Shown here: positions 1-6,127 of the stretch, one piece after another
Position numbering within the stretch: position 1 is the first letter of the stretch
How the letters are laid out: each line of letters opens with the position of its first letter
NCBI GenBank assembly: GCA_947003375.1
Contig: CAMQOJ010000130.1
Span: forward strand, 1 to 9,588
DNA length: 9,588 bases
Source of the DNA: an uncultured Lachnospiraceae bacterium
Lineage (GTDB): Bacteria > Bacillota > Clostridia > Lachnospirales > Lachnospiraceae
Direction of reading: 5' to 3'
Notes under the pieces: generated by a model
What the model was told of the DNA's origin: nothing
Database searches by the model: none
Seen by the model: the letters and a program-made list of their open reading frames with translations, nothing else
Position numbers and translations under genes: made by a program

Positions 1-10
1 TACGGATCAA
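1..10 (-). CDS. Possible start of a leftward gene, cut by the window edge
   Basis: Only three codons are present (TTG ATC CGT on the minus strand), so the product cannot be named. The case rests on upstream signals: a GGAGGT ribosome site at 17-22, six bases before the TTG, and a promoter with a perfect TATAAT at 50-55. There is no ATG at a suitable distance, so the start would be TTG. The gene would lie downstream of, and in the same direction as, the M28 peptidase gene, separated from it by a hairpin. The call fails if the sequence to the left is not open in this frame. Confidence 0.3.
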
Positions 11-16
11 TGCGCC

Positions 17-78
17 ACCTCCCGGCTGCCGTTTTCAGGCAGATATTCCATTATAGCCTGTCCGGGGCGGCAAAACAA
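17..78 (-). promoter_or_regulatory. Minus-strand promoter and ribosome site for a gene leaving the left edge
   Basis: On the minus strand a perfect TATAAT (+ coordinates 50-55) lies 17 bp downstream of TTGTTT (73-78), a weak -35 matching TTGACA at three of six positions. Transcription would start near 43, leaving a leader of about 33 nt with GGAGGT at 17-22. Spacing is ideal for a sigma-A promoter. The weak -35 and the missing downstream gene keep confidence moderate. Confidence 0.45.
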
Positions 79-155
79 TGCATCTGCCGTAAAATGTTTT
101 TTGGATGCTGTAGGATGCCGCATGGAAGCTTTTCCGCTTCCGCCCTAGATGTTTT

Positions 156-190
156 GAGGTGGGGGCAGCCTCGTCAGCTGTCCCCACCTC
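156..190. terminator. Strong hairpin after the M28 peptidase gene
   Basis: Arms 156-169 and 177-190 pair over 14 positions with a 7-nt loop. Position 165/181 is a G-T wobble on the plus strand and a C-A mismatch on the minus strand. The hairpin begins 13 nt beyond the stop of the M28 gene, so it probably ends or stabilises that message. It is not a textbook minus-strand terminator: the bases after the stem on that strand are AAAACATC. The T-rich side (GTTTCTTTTG at 191-200) follows it on the plus strand. It could therefore act on plus-strand transcription from the left, or in both directions. Confidence 0.5.
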
Positions 191-203
191 GTTTCTTTTG
201 TGG

Positions 204-1487
204 TCATGATTCCTTTTTATCGTCCTTTTTATCGGCTTTCTTTTCCTCCCGGTGGAAGTACTTGTCCAGCTCTTTCCTGGTGTCCTCCGACATCCCCTTC
301 TTCACGGGAAGCACTGCCGCGTTCGCCACGTCCCCGATGATCCGAACCGCGAATGCCACGTTCTTCTCCATGGCCTTCTCGCTGAGGGTGGGCAGCAGGT
401 CATGGATGGTATGTATCTCCGCCGTGGAGCTCTCCCGGCTCAGTCCCAGGGCCGGGATGTCCTTGTCGCAGAAGGGGGCGGAGTCGCTGGAGTGGACTCC
501 CGTACCGATCACCGCGGAATATCCTGCCAGCTTGCAGTACTGCTCCATGAATGTGGTCAGCTCCTTCTCTCCCGTGACACAGATTTTGTTGGCCCCCAGG
601 GCGGTGCCGCACATGTCGAAGTTAAAGCAGAAGCCGATCTTCTCCAACAGATCCTCATGCTGTTCCACATAGGCCTTGGAGCCCAAAAGCCCCAGCTCCT
701 CGCTGCCGCACCAGATGAACCGCAGTGTCCTCCTGGTGGGCTTTGCCGCGAAATGCCGGAAAATCGCCAGAAGGGCCACAGTGCCGGTGGCATTGTCCCA
801 TGCGCCGGTTCCCACCGGGACGGAATCATAGTGGGCCGTGAGCACGATTGATTCCTCCTTCAGATCTGTCCCCGGGATGACGGCCGTAATGTTCCTGCTC
901 TCCGGTTCTGTGTCCTCCTGCTCCAGGGTCAGGTGCACCATCTTTACCTCCTCCTGAATCAGCCGCAGCGCCTCCGCCGAGGGAATGGCGAAACCGGGGA
1001 TAGCCCCGTTCCTGGTGAAATGCTCCCGCAGTCGCCTGGGGTACAGGGAAACCGCCTCTCCCGTAAGGTAATACTTCCCCTGGAGCGTCAGGAACGCCGA
1101 TGCCTTGTGCTCTACCAGCCTCTTGTAGACCTCCTCGTCCCCCAGACCGTTCAGCAGCACTGCCTTGCCCTCCAGGCTCCCAATCCCGGCGAAGTCGATT
1201 TCGGAAGCGCTGTCCAGATACACCAGCTCGCACTCCCTGTCGATGTTGCCGGAGCGCAGGAAGGGCACGCAGGGAATCTCCCGGCCAGCCGCCTGGACGG
1301 CGCATTTCGCCACCTTCGCGTCAGGTATCCGGAAAGGCATGTACTCTCCCCGGATGTCCTCCCGGCCTGCCTCCTGGGCGGCCCGGCCCACTTCTTCCAT
1401 AATCAGCTCCCCGGCCCGCTTCTCCTCCTCGCTTCCGCCCGTCCGGACGAAGCTCAGCTCCTTTACCATAGTTAACAGTTCCTTCAT
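204..1487 (-). CDS. M28-family zinc aminopeptidase-like protein, cytosolic
   Basis: A 427-residue protein with the motifs of M28 (aminopeptidase Y/S-type) di-zinc peptidases, which remove N-terminal residues from peptides. Visible ligand motifs are TAHYDS (His219), GAWDNATG (Asp231), GSEELG (Glu263 catalytic, Glu264 ligand), FNFDMCG (Asp291) and IHTIHD (His362), all in family order, so an active enzyme is expected. Residues about 85-195, before the catalytic core, may be a PA-like inserted region. No signal peptide or membrane helix is seen, so it probably acts in the cytoplasm on imported peptides. The C-terminus ends in a Lys/Asp/Glu-rich tail (about residues 410-427). The ATG is preceded by AAGGAGG at 1494-1500 with a 6-nt spacer, which fixes the start. 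It lies 56 nt downstream of the ATPase/nuclease gene and may be co-transcribed with it. Substrate specificity cannot be read from the sequence. Confidence 0.9.
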   Translation of the reverse strand: MKELLTMVKELSFVRTGGSEEEKRAGELIMEEVGRAAQEAGREDIRGEYMPFRIPDAKVAKCAVQAAGREIPCVPFLRSGNIDRECELVYLDSASEIDFAGIGSLEGKAVLLNGLGDEEVYKRLVEHKASAFLTLQGKYYLTGEAVSLYPRRLREHFTRNGAIPGFAIPSAEALRLIQEEVKMVHLTLEQEDTEPESRNITAVIPGTDLKEESIVLTAHYDSVPVGTGAWDNATGTVALLAIFRHFAAKPTRRTLRFIWCGSEELGLLGSKAYVEQHEDLLEKIGFCFNFDMCGTALGANKICVTGEKELTTFMEQYCKLAGYSAVIGTGVHSSDSAPFCDKDIPALGLSRESSTAEIHTIHDLLPTLSEKAMEKNVAFAVRIIGDVANAAVLPVKKGMSEDTRKELDKYFHREEKKADKKDDKKES

Positions 1488-1526
1488 TTTCCGCCTCCTT
1501 GTATCATTGAATGTCTATTATCAGAT

Positions 1527-1542
1527 GCCTGAAGAATCAGGC
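1527..1542 (-). terminator. Short perfect hairpin between the ATPase/nuclease and M28 genes
   Basis: GCCTGA and TCAGGC form a 6-bp stem closing a 4-nt loop, immediately after the stop codon of the upstream gene. On the minus strand it is followed by ATCTGATAATAG, which is AT-rich but has no T run. It is therefore at best a weak or partial terminator that could reduce read-through into the M28 gene, or a 3'-end stabilising structure. No separate promoter for the M28 gene was recognised in the 56-nt gap. Confidence 0.35.
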
Positions 1543-1543
1543 T

Positions 1544-3271
1544 TCAGGATTCCCTGTCCCGCGGAACGCTTTCCATGGCATATGCTGCCTCACAGCTCTT
1601 TTTATAACACGCAATCCCGTATTTATGGATTGTCCGCATGCCGTCCTGTCTGAGGGTTTCCGCGTATCCGCCCTCTTCTATCTGTTCCATGGCCTGGGCG
1701 CAGGCCTGAGCATATTTTCCGTCCTCGGCGTACTTTACTTCTATGATGCAGCCGGTCTTTGTCAATGGGATTTCCAGCCGGATATCCGTGTAACCCACGC
1801 CGGACTCCGCGTTGGACATGACGCTCCAACTGCCCTCGGCCCGCAGCAGGCCCAATATCATGCCGTGGTAGAAGTTCTCTTTCATCTGCTTTTTCACAAA
1901 GGTATCGCGGATGCTGATGGAGTCCGCCAGGAAGCCGTTCAGTAGATTCTGCAGTTCCGCGGCATCGCCTGTTTTCACGGATTCGCAGAATTTCCTCCAT
2001 CTGGCGGTATCGCTTACGGTCTTCACCCTGAACCAGGAGAGGATTCTGTTTTCGTAAATCCGTTTCACCTCTCTGTTGGGAATCACCAGCTTGTGGAGCT
2101 GCCCCTCGGGCTTCCCCGCATCGGTCAGATAGCCGGTGGCGAAGAGCACGCTCCACAGATAGGTCTGGCGCGTCTCCTCGTCCTCGTTCTCTAAGTCTGT
2201 GTAGGTCAGTTCCGGAATCAGCACCTTCTCCACCGCTTCCCCGGAAATCAGGGCCTCTATCTGATGCTTTGTGGTCTCTGTGGCTGTTGCAATAATATCC
2301 TTCACGATTGCGTTGCTGCTGCTGTTTTCCCAGTGGGCTTCCATCGGCGCGTCAGCCCATGCCCGGAGCTTATCACACTGGTTAAGCACATCCCATGGAC
2401 AATATATATCCGCATCCCCAAAATGATATCCGTCATACCATTCCTTTATCTCATCAAAGGAATCTTCAACACCATAGTAAGACAGCATATCCCGTACTTC
2501 CTTATCTGTGAATCCGAAATACTCTGCAAAGTCGGTATCGGAAATCGTCCTGACCTTAAAATTGTTCAGCCCTGTAAAAATACTCTCCTTCGCAATCCGC
2601 AGACATCCGGTTATAACCGCAAAATACAGATTGGAATTCGTCTTAAGCGTCTGGCTGAAAAGCGCGCGGATCAGGCTGACCATCTCCTGATAGTAGCCCA
2701 TCTGATACGCCTTGTCCAGGGGCACATCGTACTCGTCAATCAGGACGATCACCTGTTTTCCATAATGCTCAGAAAGCAGTTCCGTCAAAAGGCGCAGGCT
2801 ATTATGGATATCAGCCTCGCTTTCGAACTTCCCTATCATCAACTGGAGCAACTGGTCTTTTTCATAGGACATCAGCTTATCGCTCTCCAAAAGCGGCTTG
2901 AAGCGCCTGGCCTCCGTTCTGACCACGATTCCCAGCATATCCCGCGCGGTCTGGAAGCTTCTCCCCTCCACGTCCTTCAGCGTGATGGAGACGACCGGGT
3001 ATTTCCCCATATGCTCTTCGCAGATTGCCCTCTCCCGGGAAATCTCTAGGCCCTCGAAGCAGGACGGGTCTGTCCCGATTTCGAAAAATGTCTTCAGCAT
3101 ATCCATATTCAGGCTCTTCCCGAACCGTCTGGGCCTTGTGAACAGGTTTACCAGCCCCCGCATATCCACCAGGTCGCGGATAAAGCCTGTCTTGTCTACA
3201 TAGTAAAAATTATCCCTCCTGAAATCCTTAAAGAATTCGATTCCTATAGGAAGCTTTTTCTTTCTCTCCAT
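1544..3271 (-). CDS. AAA-ATPase-like protein with C-terminal PD-(D/E)XK nuclease domain
   Basis: A 575-residue protein of the family that joins an AAA-ATPase-like domain (Pfam AAA-ATPase_like type) to a PD-(D/E)XK_9 (DUF1703) domain. It is common in Clostridia and Bacteroides, often in several copies per genome, with no settled function. The N-terminal signature around YYVDKT (24-29) is followed by a P-loop-like RPRRFGKS (46-53). Its first glycine is replaced by arginine, which I believe is usual here. A Walker B-like strand VIVLIDEYD lies at 174-182 and WYDGYHFG at 278-285. The C-terminal nuclease-like part shows Asp496 and E-V-K (511-513), fitting a D-ExK core. The start at 3271 is chosen because GGAGGTG (3280-3286) lies 8 nt upstream and the conserved N-terminus begins there; an upstream in-frame ATG at 3337 lacks such support. 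Part of the gene is near 38% GC against about 67% in a neighbouring gene, suggesting horizontal acquisition. A defence or mobile-element role is inference only. Confidence 0.88.
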   Translation of the reverse strand: MERKKKLPIGIEFFKDFRRDNFYYVDKTGFIRDLVDMRGLVNLFTRPRRFGKSLNMDMLKTFFEIGTDPSCFEGLEISRERAICEEHMGKYPVVSITLKDVEGRSFQTARDMLGIVVRTEARRFKPLLESDKLMSYEKDQLLQLMIGKFESEADIHNSLRLLTELLSEHYGKQVIVLIDEYDVPLDKAYQMGYYQEMVSLIRALFSQTLKTNSNLYFAVITGCLRIAKESIFTGLNNFKVRTISDTDFAEYFGFTDKEVRDMLSYYGVEDSFDEIKEWYDGYHFGDADIYCPWDVLNQCDKLRAWADAPMEAHWENSSSNAIVKDIIATATETTKHQIEALISGEAVEKVLIPELTYTDLENEDEETRQTYLWSVLFATGYLTDAGKPEGQLHKLVIPNREVKRIYENRILSWFRVKTVSDTARWRKFCESVKTGDAAELQNLLNGFLADSISIRDTFVKKQMKENFYHGMILGLLRAEGSWSVMSNAESGVGYTDIRLEIPLTKTGCIIEVKYAEDGKYAQACAQAMEQIEEGGYAETLRQDGMRTIHKYGIACYKKSCEAAYAMESVPRDRES

Positions 3272-3343
3272 GCTGACTGCACCTCCGTTCCCTCCGTAAA
3301 TCCTAAGACAGTACCCATGAAAGCCCGTTGGCTCCACAGATTT

Positions 3344-3352
3344 ATTCTACCA
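3344..3352 (-). promoter_or_regulatory. Extended -10 promoter candidate for the ATPase/nuclease gene
   Basis: The minus strand reads TGGTAGAAT here: a TGn extension directly before TAGAAT, which matches TATAAT at five of six positions. The -35 position (TGGCTT at 17-bp spacing) is poor, as extended -10 promoters allow. Transcription would begin near 3337 and give a leader of about 65 nt before the ATG at 3271. This would let the gene be transcribed independently of the carboxypeptidase upstream. Confidence 0.42.
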
Positions 3353-3391
3353 CACCTGCCGGGCGAAAGCCACCCACTTTTGAAAACCATC

Positions 3392-3600
3392 ACATAATCA
3401 AATACCCCGCTGCAAGCAACGGGGTATCAATCTTGCAGCGCTGCAGAGCAGCGGGGTATTTGACCCTCGCGGCATTCGTCAAATGTGCATGCAAGCATGC
3501 CCACTTGACTCATTGCTCGCGGGAATAAAAGCATAAAGCTTGTCGAATTCTAACCCAACATAGGCTGTCGGAGACATTTTGTATTCCATACCATTCCCGG
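3392..3600 (-). repeat. Structured non-coding intergenic element with several inverted repeats
   Basis: This occupies most of the 376-bp gene-free stretch between the carboxypeptidase (ends 3648) and the ATPase/nuclease gene (starts 3271). It contains a perfect 16-bp inverted repeat (3398-3413 with 3448-3463), a nested hairpin (3402-3410 with 3419-3427), a 12-bp palindrome TGCAGCGCTGCA (3434-3445), and an imperfect 15-nt-arm hairpin (3478-3492 with 3495-3509, mismatches at two positions). The octamer CTCGCGGG at 3516-3523 partly repeats CTCGCGG at 3466-3472. Short open frames on both strands lack ribosome sites and family features. The layout resembles dispersed palindromic intergenic repeats; I have a general, unverified impression that similar sequence recurs between genes in Lachnospiraceae. 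The ends given are approximate. Strand is set to minus because the flanking genes would transcribe it that way. Confidence 0.5.
3398..3463 (-). other. Perfect 16-bp inverted repeat enclosing an alternative hairpin
   Basis: Left arm TCAAATACCCCGCTGC (3398-3413) and right arm GCAGCGGGGTATTTGA (3448-3463) are exact reverse complements. The left arm can instead pair with 3419-3427 (9 bp, loop TGCAAGCA), or through 3408-3416 with CTTGCAGCG (3432-3440). The 3410/3419 pair is G-U in a minus-strand RNA but C-A on the plus strand, so the nested fold is better in a minus-strand transcript. On that strand the nested hairpin is followed by TTTGATTATG, which is U-rich enough to act as a terminator for the carboxypeptidase message. 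Confidence 0.6.
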
Positions 3601-3604
3601 CGTT

Positions 3605-3623
3605 CATTTGACAGCATTTGACA
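3605..3623. repeat. Two direct copies of CATTTGACA at 10-bp spacing
   Basis: CATTTGACA occurs at 3605-3613 and again at 3615-3623, one helical turn apart, about 25 bp beyond the end of the carboxypeptidase gene. The core TTTGAC (or GTCAAA) also occurs at 3459-3464 and 3478-3483 inside the structured element. The spacing would suit a protein binding one face of the helix, but no gene starts here and chance duplication is possible. Confidence 0.4.
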
Positions 3624-3647
3624 ACTGACGGCCACAGGAGATTGCGC

Positions 3648-5093
3648 TCAGCGCCTCCCCGCAGTCCTGAGGATCCGGTCCACTGCCGCCTCCGCATGCA
3701 CGGGCAGGTTTCCGGGTGTTTCCTCAGGCGCGGCTCCCTGCCCTCCCGTTCCTGTGCGGAAAGCCTGCAGGGCGTACTTGGCCAGCAGGCCGGAGACCCT
3801 GCCTCTCTCGATGGAATCCTCCGCCCCCAGAGCAACGACTACAAGGTCGTGTTCCTCAGTCCCGTCATCCGCGGCCAGGGATGTGACCAGGCAAGCTCCG
3901 GCCTTGTTGGTGGTTCCGGTCTTCAGGCCGGTGACCTCGGGAATGTTGCGAAGGAGCGGGTTGCTGTTGCGCACCTCCAGGCCCAGAGAATCCAGCACGG
4001 CGGTATGCCGGGACGTGATGTCCGTGACCTGGGGATATACCTTCAGCATATAAGACACCAGCCGGAACATGTCCTGGGCGCTCATGCGGTTCTGACGCTT
4101 TGCGGGAACCGGGTCTTCCGTGTAGGCGGGCAGACCGTGGCTGTTGTAGAACACCGCCTGGGTGAGCCCCAGCTCCAGCGCCCTCTGGTTCATCATCCTC
4201 ACGAACGCCTCCTCCGAGCCCGCGATGGCCTCCGCCAGACACAGGGCGCACTCATTGCTGGAGGGCAGCAGGGCGCCTGTCAGCAGCTCCTGCACGGTAA
4301 TCTGCTCCCCTGCCTTCAGCGGGATCACACCGTCCGAGGATTCCGCCAGCATCTGGGCGGACTGGGAGATGGTGACGGACTGCTCCGGTGCGAGCTGCCC
4401 TGCCGATATGGCTTCCATGGCCATCAGACAGGTCATCAGCTTGGAGGTGCTGGCAATCGGGTATGGGGCATCGGCCTGATACTGGTAATAGATTTCCCCG
4501 GTGGTGGCGTCTCCCGCCAGCACGCTGTTGACCCCATAGAAATAACCGGCCTGTTCCAAAGCCTCAGGAGAGACCCGGAAAGGCTCCCGGGTATTGATCT
4601 GCAGGATTCCCGCGCCGGGGGCCGTGACATCCGCATCCAGAATCATGGCCAGATCCGCGGCCATCATGAAACAGTCATAATAGCCCGAGGGCAGCATCAT
4701 GATTATGGTATAGTAGAATACTTTTTCCCCGTTTAGCGTAAATTCATTCCTCCGCAGGGAGGCATCCGGAAGCTCCTCCTCTCCCCAGGGGGCGTTCTCC
4801 CCTCCCAAAGGCGCATAGGCCTCTCCCAAGTTCAGGGAGACGGCATTTGACGCCACATCCAGAGAGAAGGATTTTTCCGTGCCGTTCAGCGCCATGGCCG
4901 CATCCCGCAGGGACAGGTAGGTATTGTTGTCGTAATCGCAGTCCAGGGTCTTTACCGCAGCGGTGCCCGACTCCGTCTGCACCTGGCAGGCTCCGGGAAT
5001 CTGGTAGCCGGCCACTGCCCTGGAGGGCAGGGCGGAACATATCAGAATCGCGCACAGCAATAGGACGCTTATTTTCTGCAGGATTGTTTTCAT
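3648..5093 (-). CDS. Secreted D-alanyl-D-alanine carboxypeptidase (S11 family, low-molecular-weight PBP)
   Basis: A 481-residue protein with all three catalytic motifs of S11 penicillin-binding proteins: STSK (Ser215 nucleophile, Lys218), SSN (278-280) and KTG (391-393). Such enzymes remove the terminal D-Ala from peptidoglycan stem peptides outside the membrane. Residues 1-28 form a Sec signal peptide, probably cleaved after AVA. Residues about 45-165 look like a copper-amine-oxidase-N-like module, with two related strands around YLSLRDAAMAL (59-69) and CFMMAADLAMILDADV (141-156). That module is known in clostridial surface proteins as a likely wall or stalk domain. After KTG there is no full PBP5-type C-terminal domain. 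Instead there is a Gly/Pro-rich linker and a short basic end (AAVDRILRTAGRR) that might be a weak amphipathic anchor. The start is fixed by AAAGGAG at 5099-5105, five nt before ATG. It lies 84 nt after the unknown secreted-protein gene and probably shares its transcript. Confidence 0.92.
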   Translation of the reverse strand: MKTILQKISVLLLCAILICSALPSRAVAGYQIPGACQVQTESGTAAVKTLDCDYDNNTYLSLRDAAMALNGTEKSFSLDVASNAVSLNLGEAYAPLGGENAPWGEEELPDASLRRNEFTLNGEKVFYYTIIMMLPSGYYDCFMMAADLAMILDADVTAPGAGILQINTREPFRVSPEALEQAGYFYGVNSVLAGDATTGEIYYQYQADAPYPIASTSKLMTCLMAMEAISAGQLAPEQSVTISQSAQMLAESSDGVIPLKAGEQITVQELLTGALLPSSNECALCLAEAIAGSEEAFVRMMNQRALELGLTQAVFYNSHGLPAYTEDPVPAKRQNRMSAQDMFRLVSYMLKVYPQVTDITSRHTAVLDSLGLEVRNSNPLLRNIPEVTGLKTGTTNKAGACLVTSLAADDGTEEHDLVVVALGAEDSIERGRVSGLLAKYALQAFRTGTGGQGAAPEETPGNLPVHAEAAVDRILRTAGRR

Positions 5094-5177
5094 CTAGACT
5101 CCTTTCTCTTTCCGGAGGCCACGCCCCGGCAGCCGCCACCGCCCTAAACCGGGCCTGGCGCTGAAATCGGTTGCCTG

Positions 5178-5924
5178 TTACCTGTTTTCGGCCTGGCTCA
5201 AGGTATATATCACGGGATAATGCGTCTCGGCGGAGCCCAGGGAGACGGTGCCCGAAGCATCCTCCGCCTCCCCGGACAGAATCAGGTTCGGTCCTTTCCG
5301 GATATAGCGCTCTGTCCGGACAGCCCCGGGCCCGCCAGCATCGAACTGCCTGGTAAGGACGCCCTCCAGGGCCGTATAGGTGCCGCTGCCGTCATACTGC
5401 GCCTGCAGCTCCTCCAGGGAGGGCAGCAGGGCCGGGCCGCAGGTCGTCAGGTAGGCCACGGTGGACATGCCGAATGTCTCGTTCACCAGGGCCTCGATGC
5501 TTTCCCCGTCCGTGCTGCCCGTGTATCCTGCCATGCGCAGCCTCTCAGCCAGAAGCGACTGGAATGCCAGGGCAAACGCCTCATAGGCCGCCTGGCTGCA
5601 GGCCTCGTAGCTTTCCGGCAGGACGCCGCACCGGAAGGTTCCCTCCGAGTGGGCAGATTCCTGAAAATTCAGGTTGACCCGAACGGTCAAACCCTGCATG
5701 TAGGATTCCATCTCCTCCAGGGAGATGGAGACGCCCTCTATGTCCTGCAGCCAGTCGAGAGCCGTGACAGCGGCCCGGCCGCTCATGTCCAGCTCGGCAT
5801 CCCACTCCCCGGAAAGGTCCCTCTCCCCGGGCTGGAAGAAATACAGATAGGCAAAAAGCGCGGTGGAAGAACATAAAATCAGGAACAGTAGAGTGAATAT
5901 GGTATTATTTATAGCTCTTTTCAT
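5178..5924 (-). CDS. Unrecognised secreted or membrane-anchored protein upstream of the carboxypeptidase
   Basis: I do not recognise this 248-residue protein. It begins MKRAINN, followed by one hydrophobic segment (about 8-29), which is a signal peptide or N-terminal anchor with the rest outside the cell. Cys18 is not in a lipobox (preceded by LIL), so a lipoprotein is unlikely. The mature part has WDAELDMSGRAAVTALDWLQ (41-60), an acidic helical region, and cysteines at 99, 109 and 162; its C-terminal third looks beta-rich. The start at 5924 is preferred over the in-frame ATG at 6101 because the signal segment follows it directly and the longer frame crosses the promoter. The ribosome site is the unusual GGGGGGA (5930-5936), weaker than those of its neighbours, so translation may be modest. 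It is first in a probable two-gene transcript with the carboxypeptidase, suggesting but not proving a role at the cell envelope. Confidence 0.7.
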   Translation of the reverse strand: MKRAINNTIFTLLFLILCSSTALFAYLYFFQPGERDLSGEWDAELDMSGRAAVTALDWLQDIEGVSISLEEMESYMQGLTVRVNLNFQESAHSEGTFRCGVLPESYEACSQAAYEAFALAFQSLLAERLRMAGYTGSTDGESIEALVNETFGMSTVAYLTTCGPALLPSLEELQAQYDGSGTYTALEGVLTRQFDAGGPGAVRTERYIRKGPNLILSGEAEDASGTVSLGSAETHYPVIYTLSQAENR

Positions 5925-6002
5925 AGAAATCCCCCCGCTTACCTGGTAGGCTCCTTTCCGGAAACGCATCCCCGGGAAGGGCTTTGCTACGCTCATGTAT
6001 TT

Positions 6003-6031
6003 AAGGTAGCGCATTTTGAAGGAATTGTCAA
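6003..6031 (-). promoter_or_regulatory. Minus-strand promoter for the secreted protein and carboxypeptidase genes
   Basis: The minus strand has a perfect TTGACA (6026-6031), then a 17-bp spacer and TACCTT (6003-6008), a weak -10 matching three of six positions. Transcription would begin near 5996 and give a leader of about 70 nt. The perfect -35 and spacing support the call; the poor -10 may mean low basal activity or activator dependence. Confidence 0.55.
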
Positions 6032-6042
6032 CGGCAGGAGCC

Positions 6043-6058
6043 CCGATCATCCCATCGG
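6043..6058. promoter_or_regulatory. Inverted repeat between two divergent promoters, possible operator
   Basis: CCGAT (6043-6047) and ATCGG (6054-6058) form a 5-bp inverted repeat with a 6-bp spacer. It lies between the -35 of the minus-strand promoter (6026-6031) and the -35 of the plus-strand promoter (6070-6075). The position suits a shared operator, but the arms are short and no regulator can be assigned. Confidence 0.28.
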
Positions 6059-6069
6059 CCCATCCCCTG

Positions 6070-6098
6070 TTGCCAACCGGGGCCGGACATGCTACAAT
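6070..6098 (+). promoter_or_regulatory. Strong extended -10 promoter for the small membrane protein
   Basis: TTGCCA (6070-6075, five of six to consensus), a 17-bp spacer and TACAAT (6093-6098, five of six) are preceded directly by TGC, an extended -10. Transcription should start near 6105. This rules out the in-frame ATG at 6089 and supports the start at 6128, with a leader of about 23 nt. Confidence 0.7.
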
Positions 6099-6127
6099 CA
6101 AGGAAAACCTACAGAAACGAGGAAGCT

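Noticed and set aside
2..148. Plus-strand frame open from the left edge to a TAG at 146-148, just before the hairpin
   Set aside because: It would suit a gene ending at a plus-strand terminator, but the codon use lacks the local GC-rich third-position bias and the minus-strand promoter and ribosome site overlap it. Kept only as an alternative.
252..1653. Several plus-strand open frames over the M28 gene
   Set aside because: All lie opposite a peptidase with complete metal-binding motifs, and none has family features.
3479..3607. Possible 42-residue minus-strand ORF within the structured element
   Set aside because: No ribosome site, and it covers the imperfect hairpin and repeats; more likely a spurious frame across a non-coding element.
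3392..3623. CRISPR array
   Set aside because: Repeats are inverted or irregularly spaced and differ in sequence; there are no regular spacers and no cas genes.
3618..4736. Plus-strand open frame of 372 codons
   Set aside because: It is antisense to the carboxypeptidase, whose catalytic motifs are clear; no ribosome site or recognisable family.
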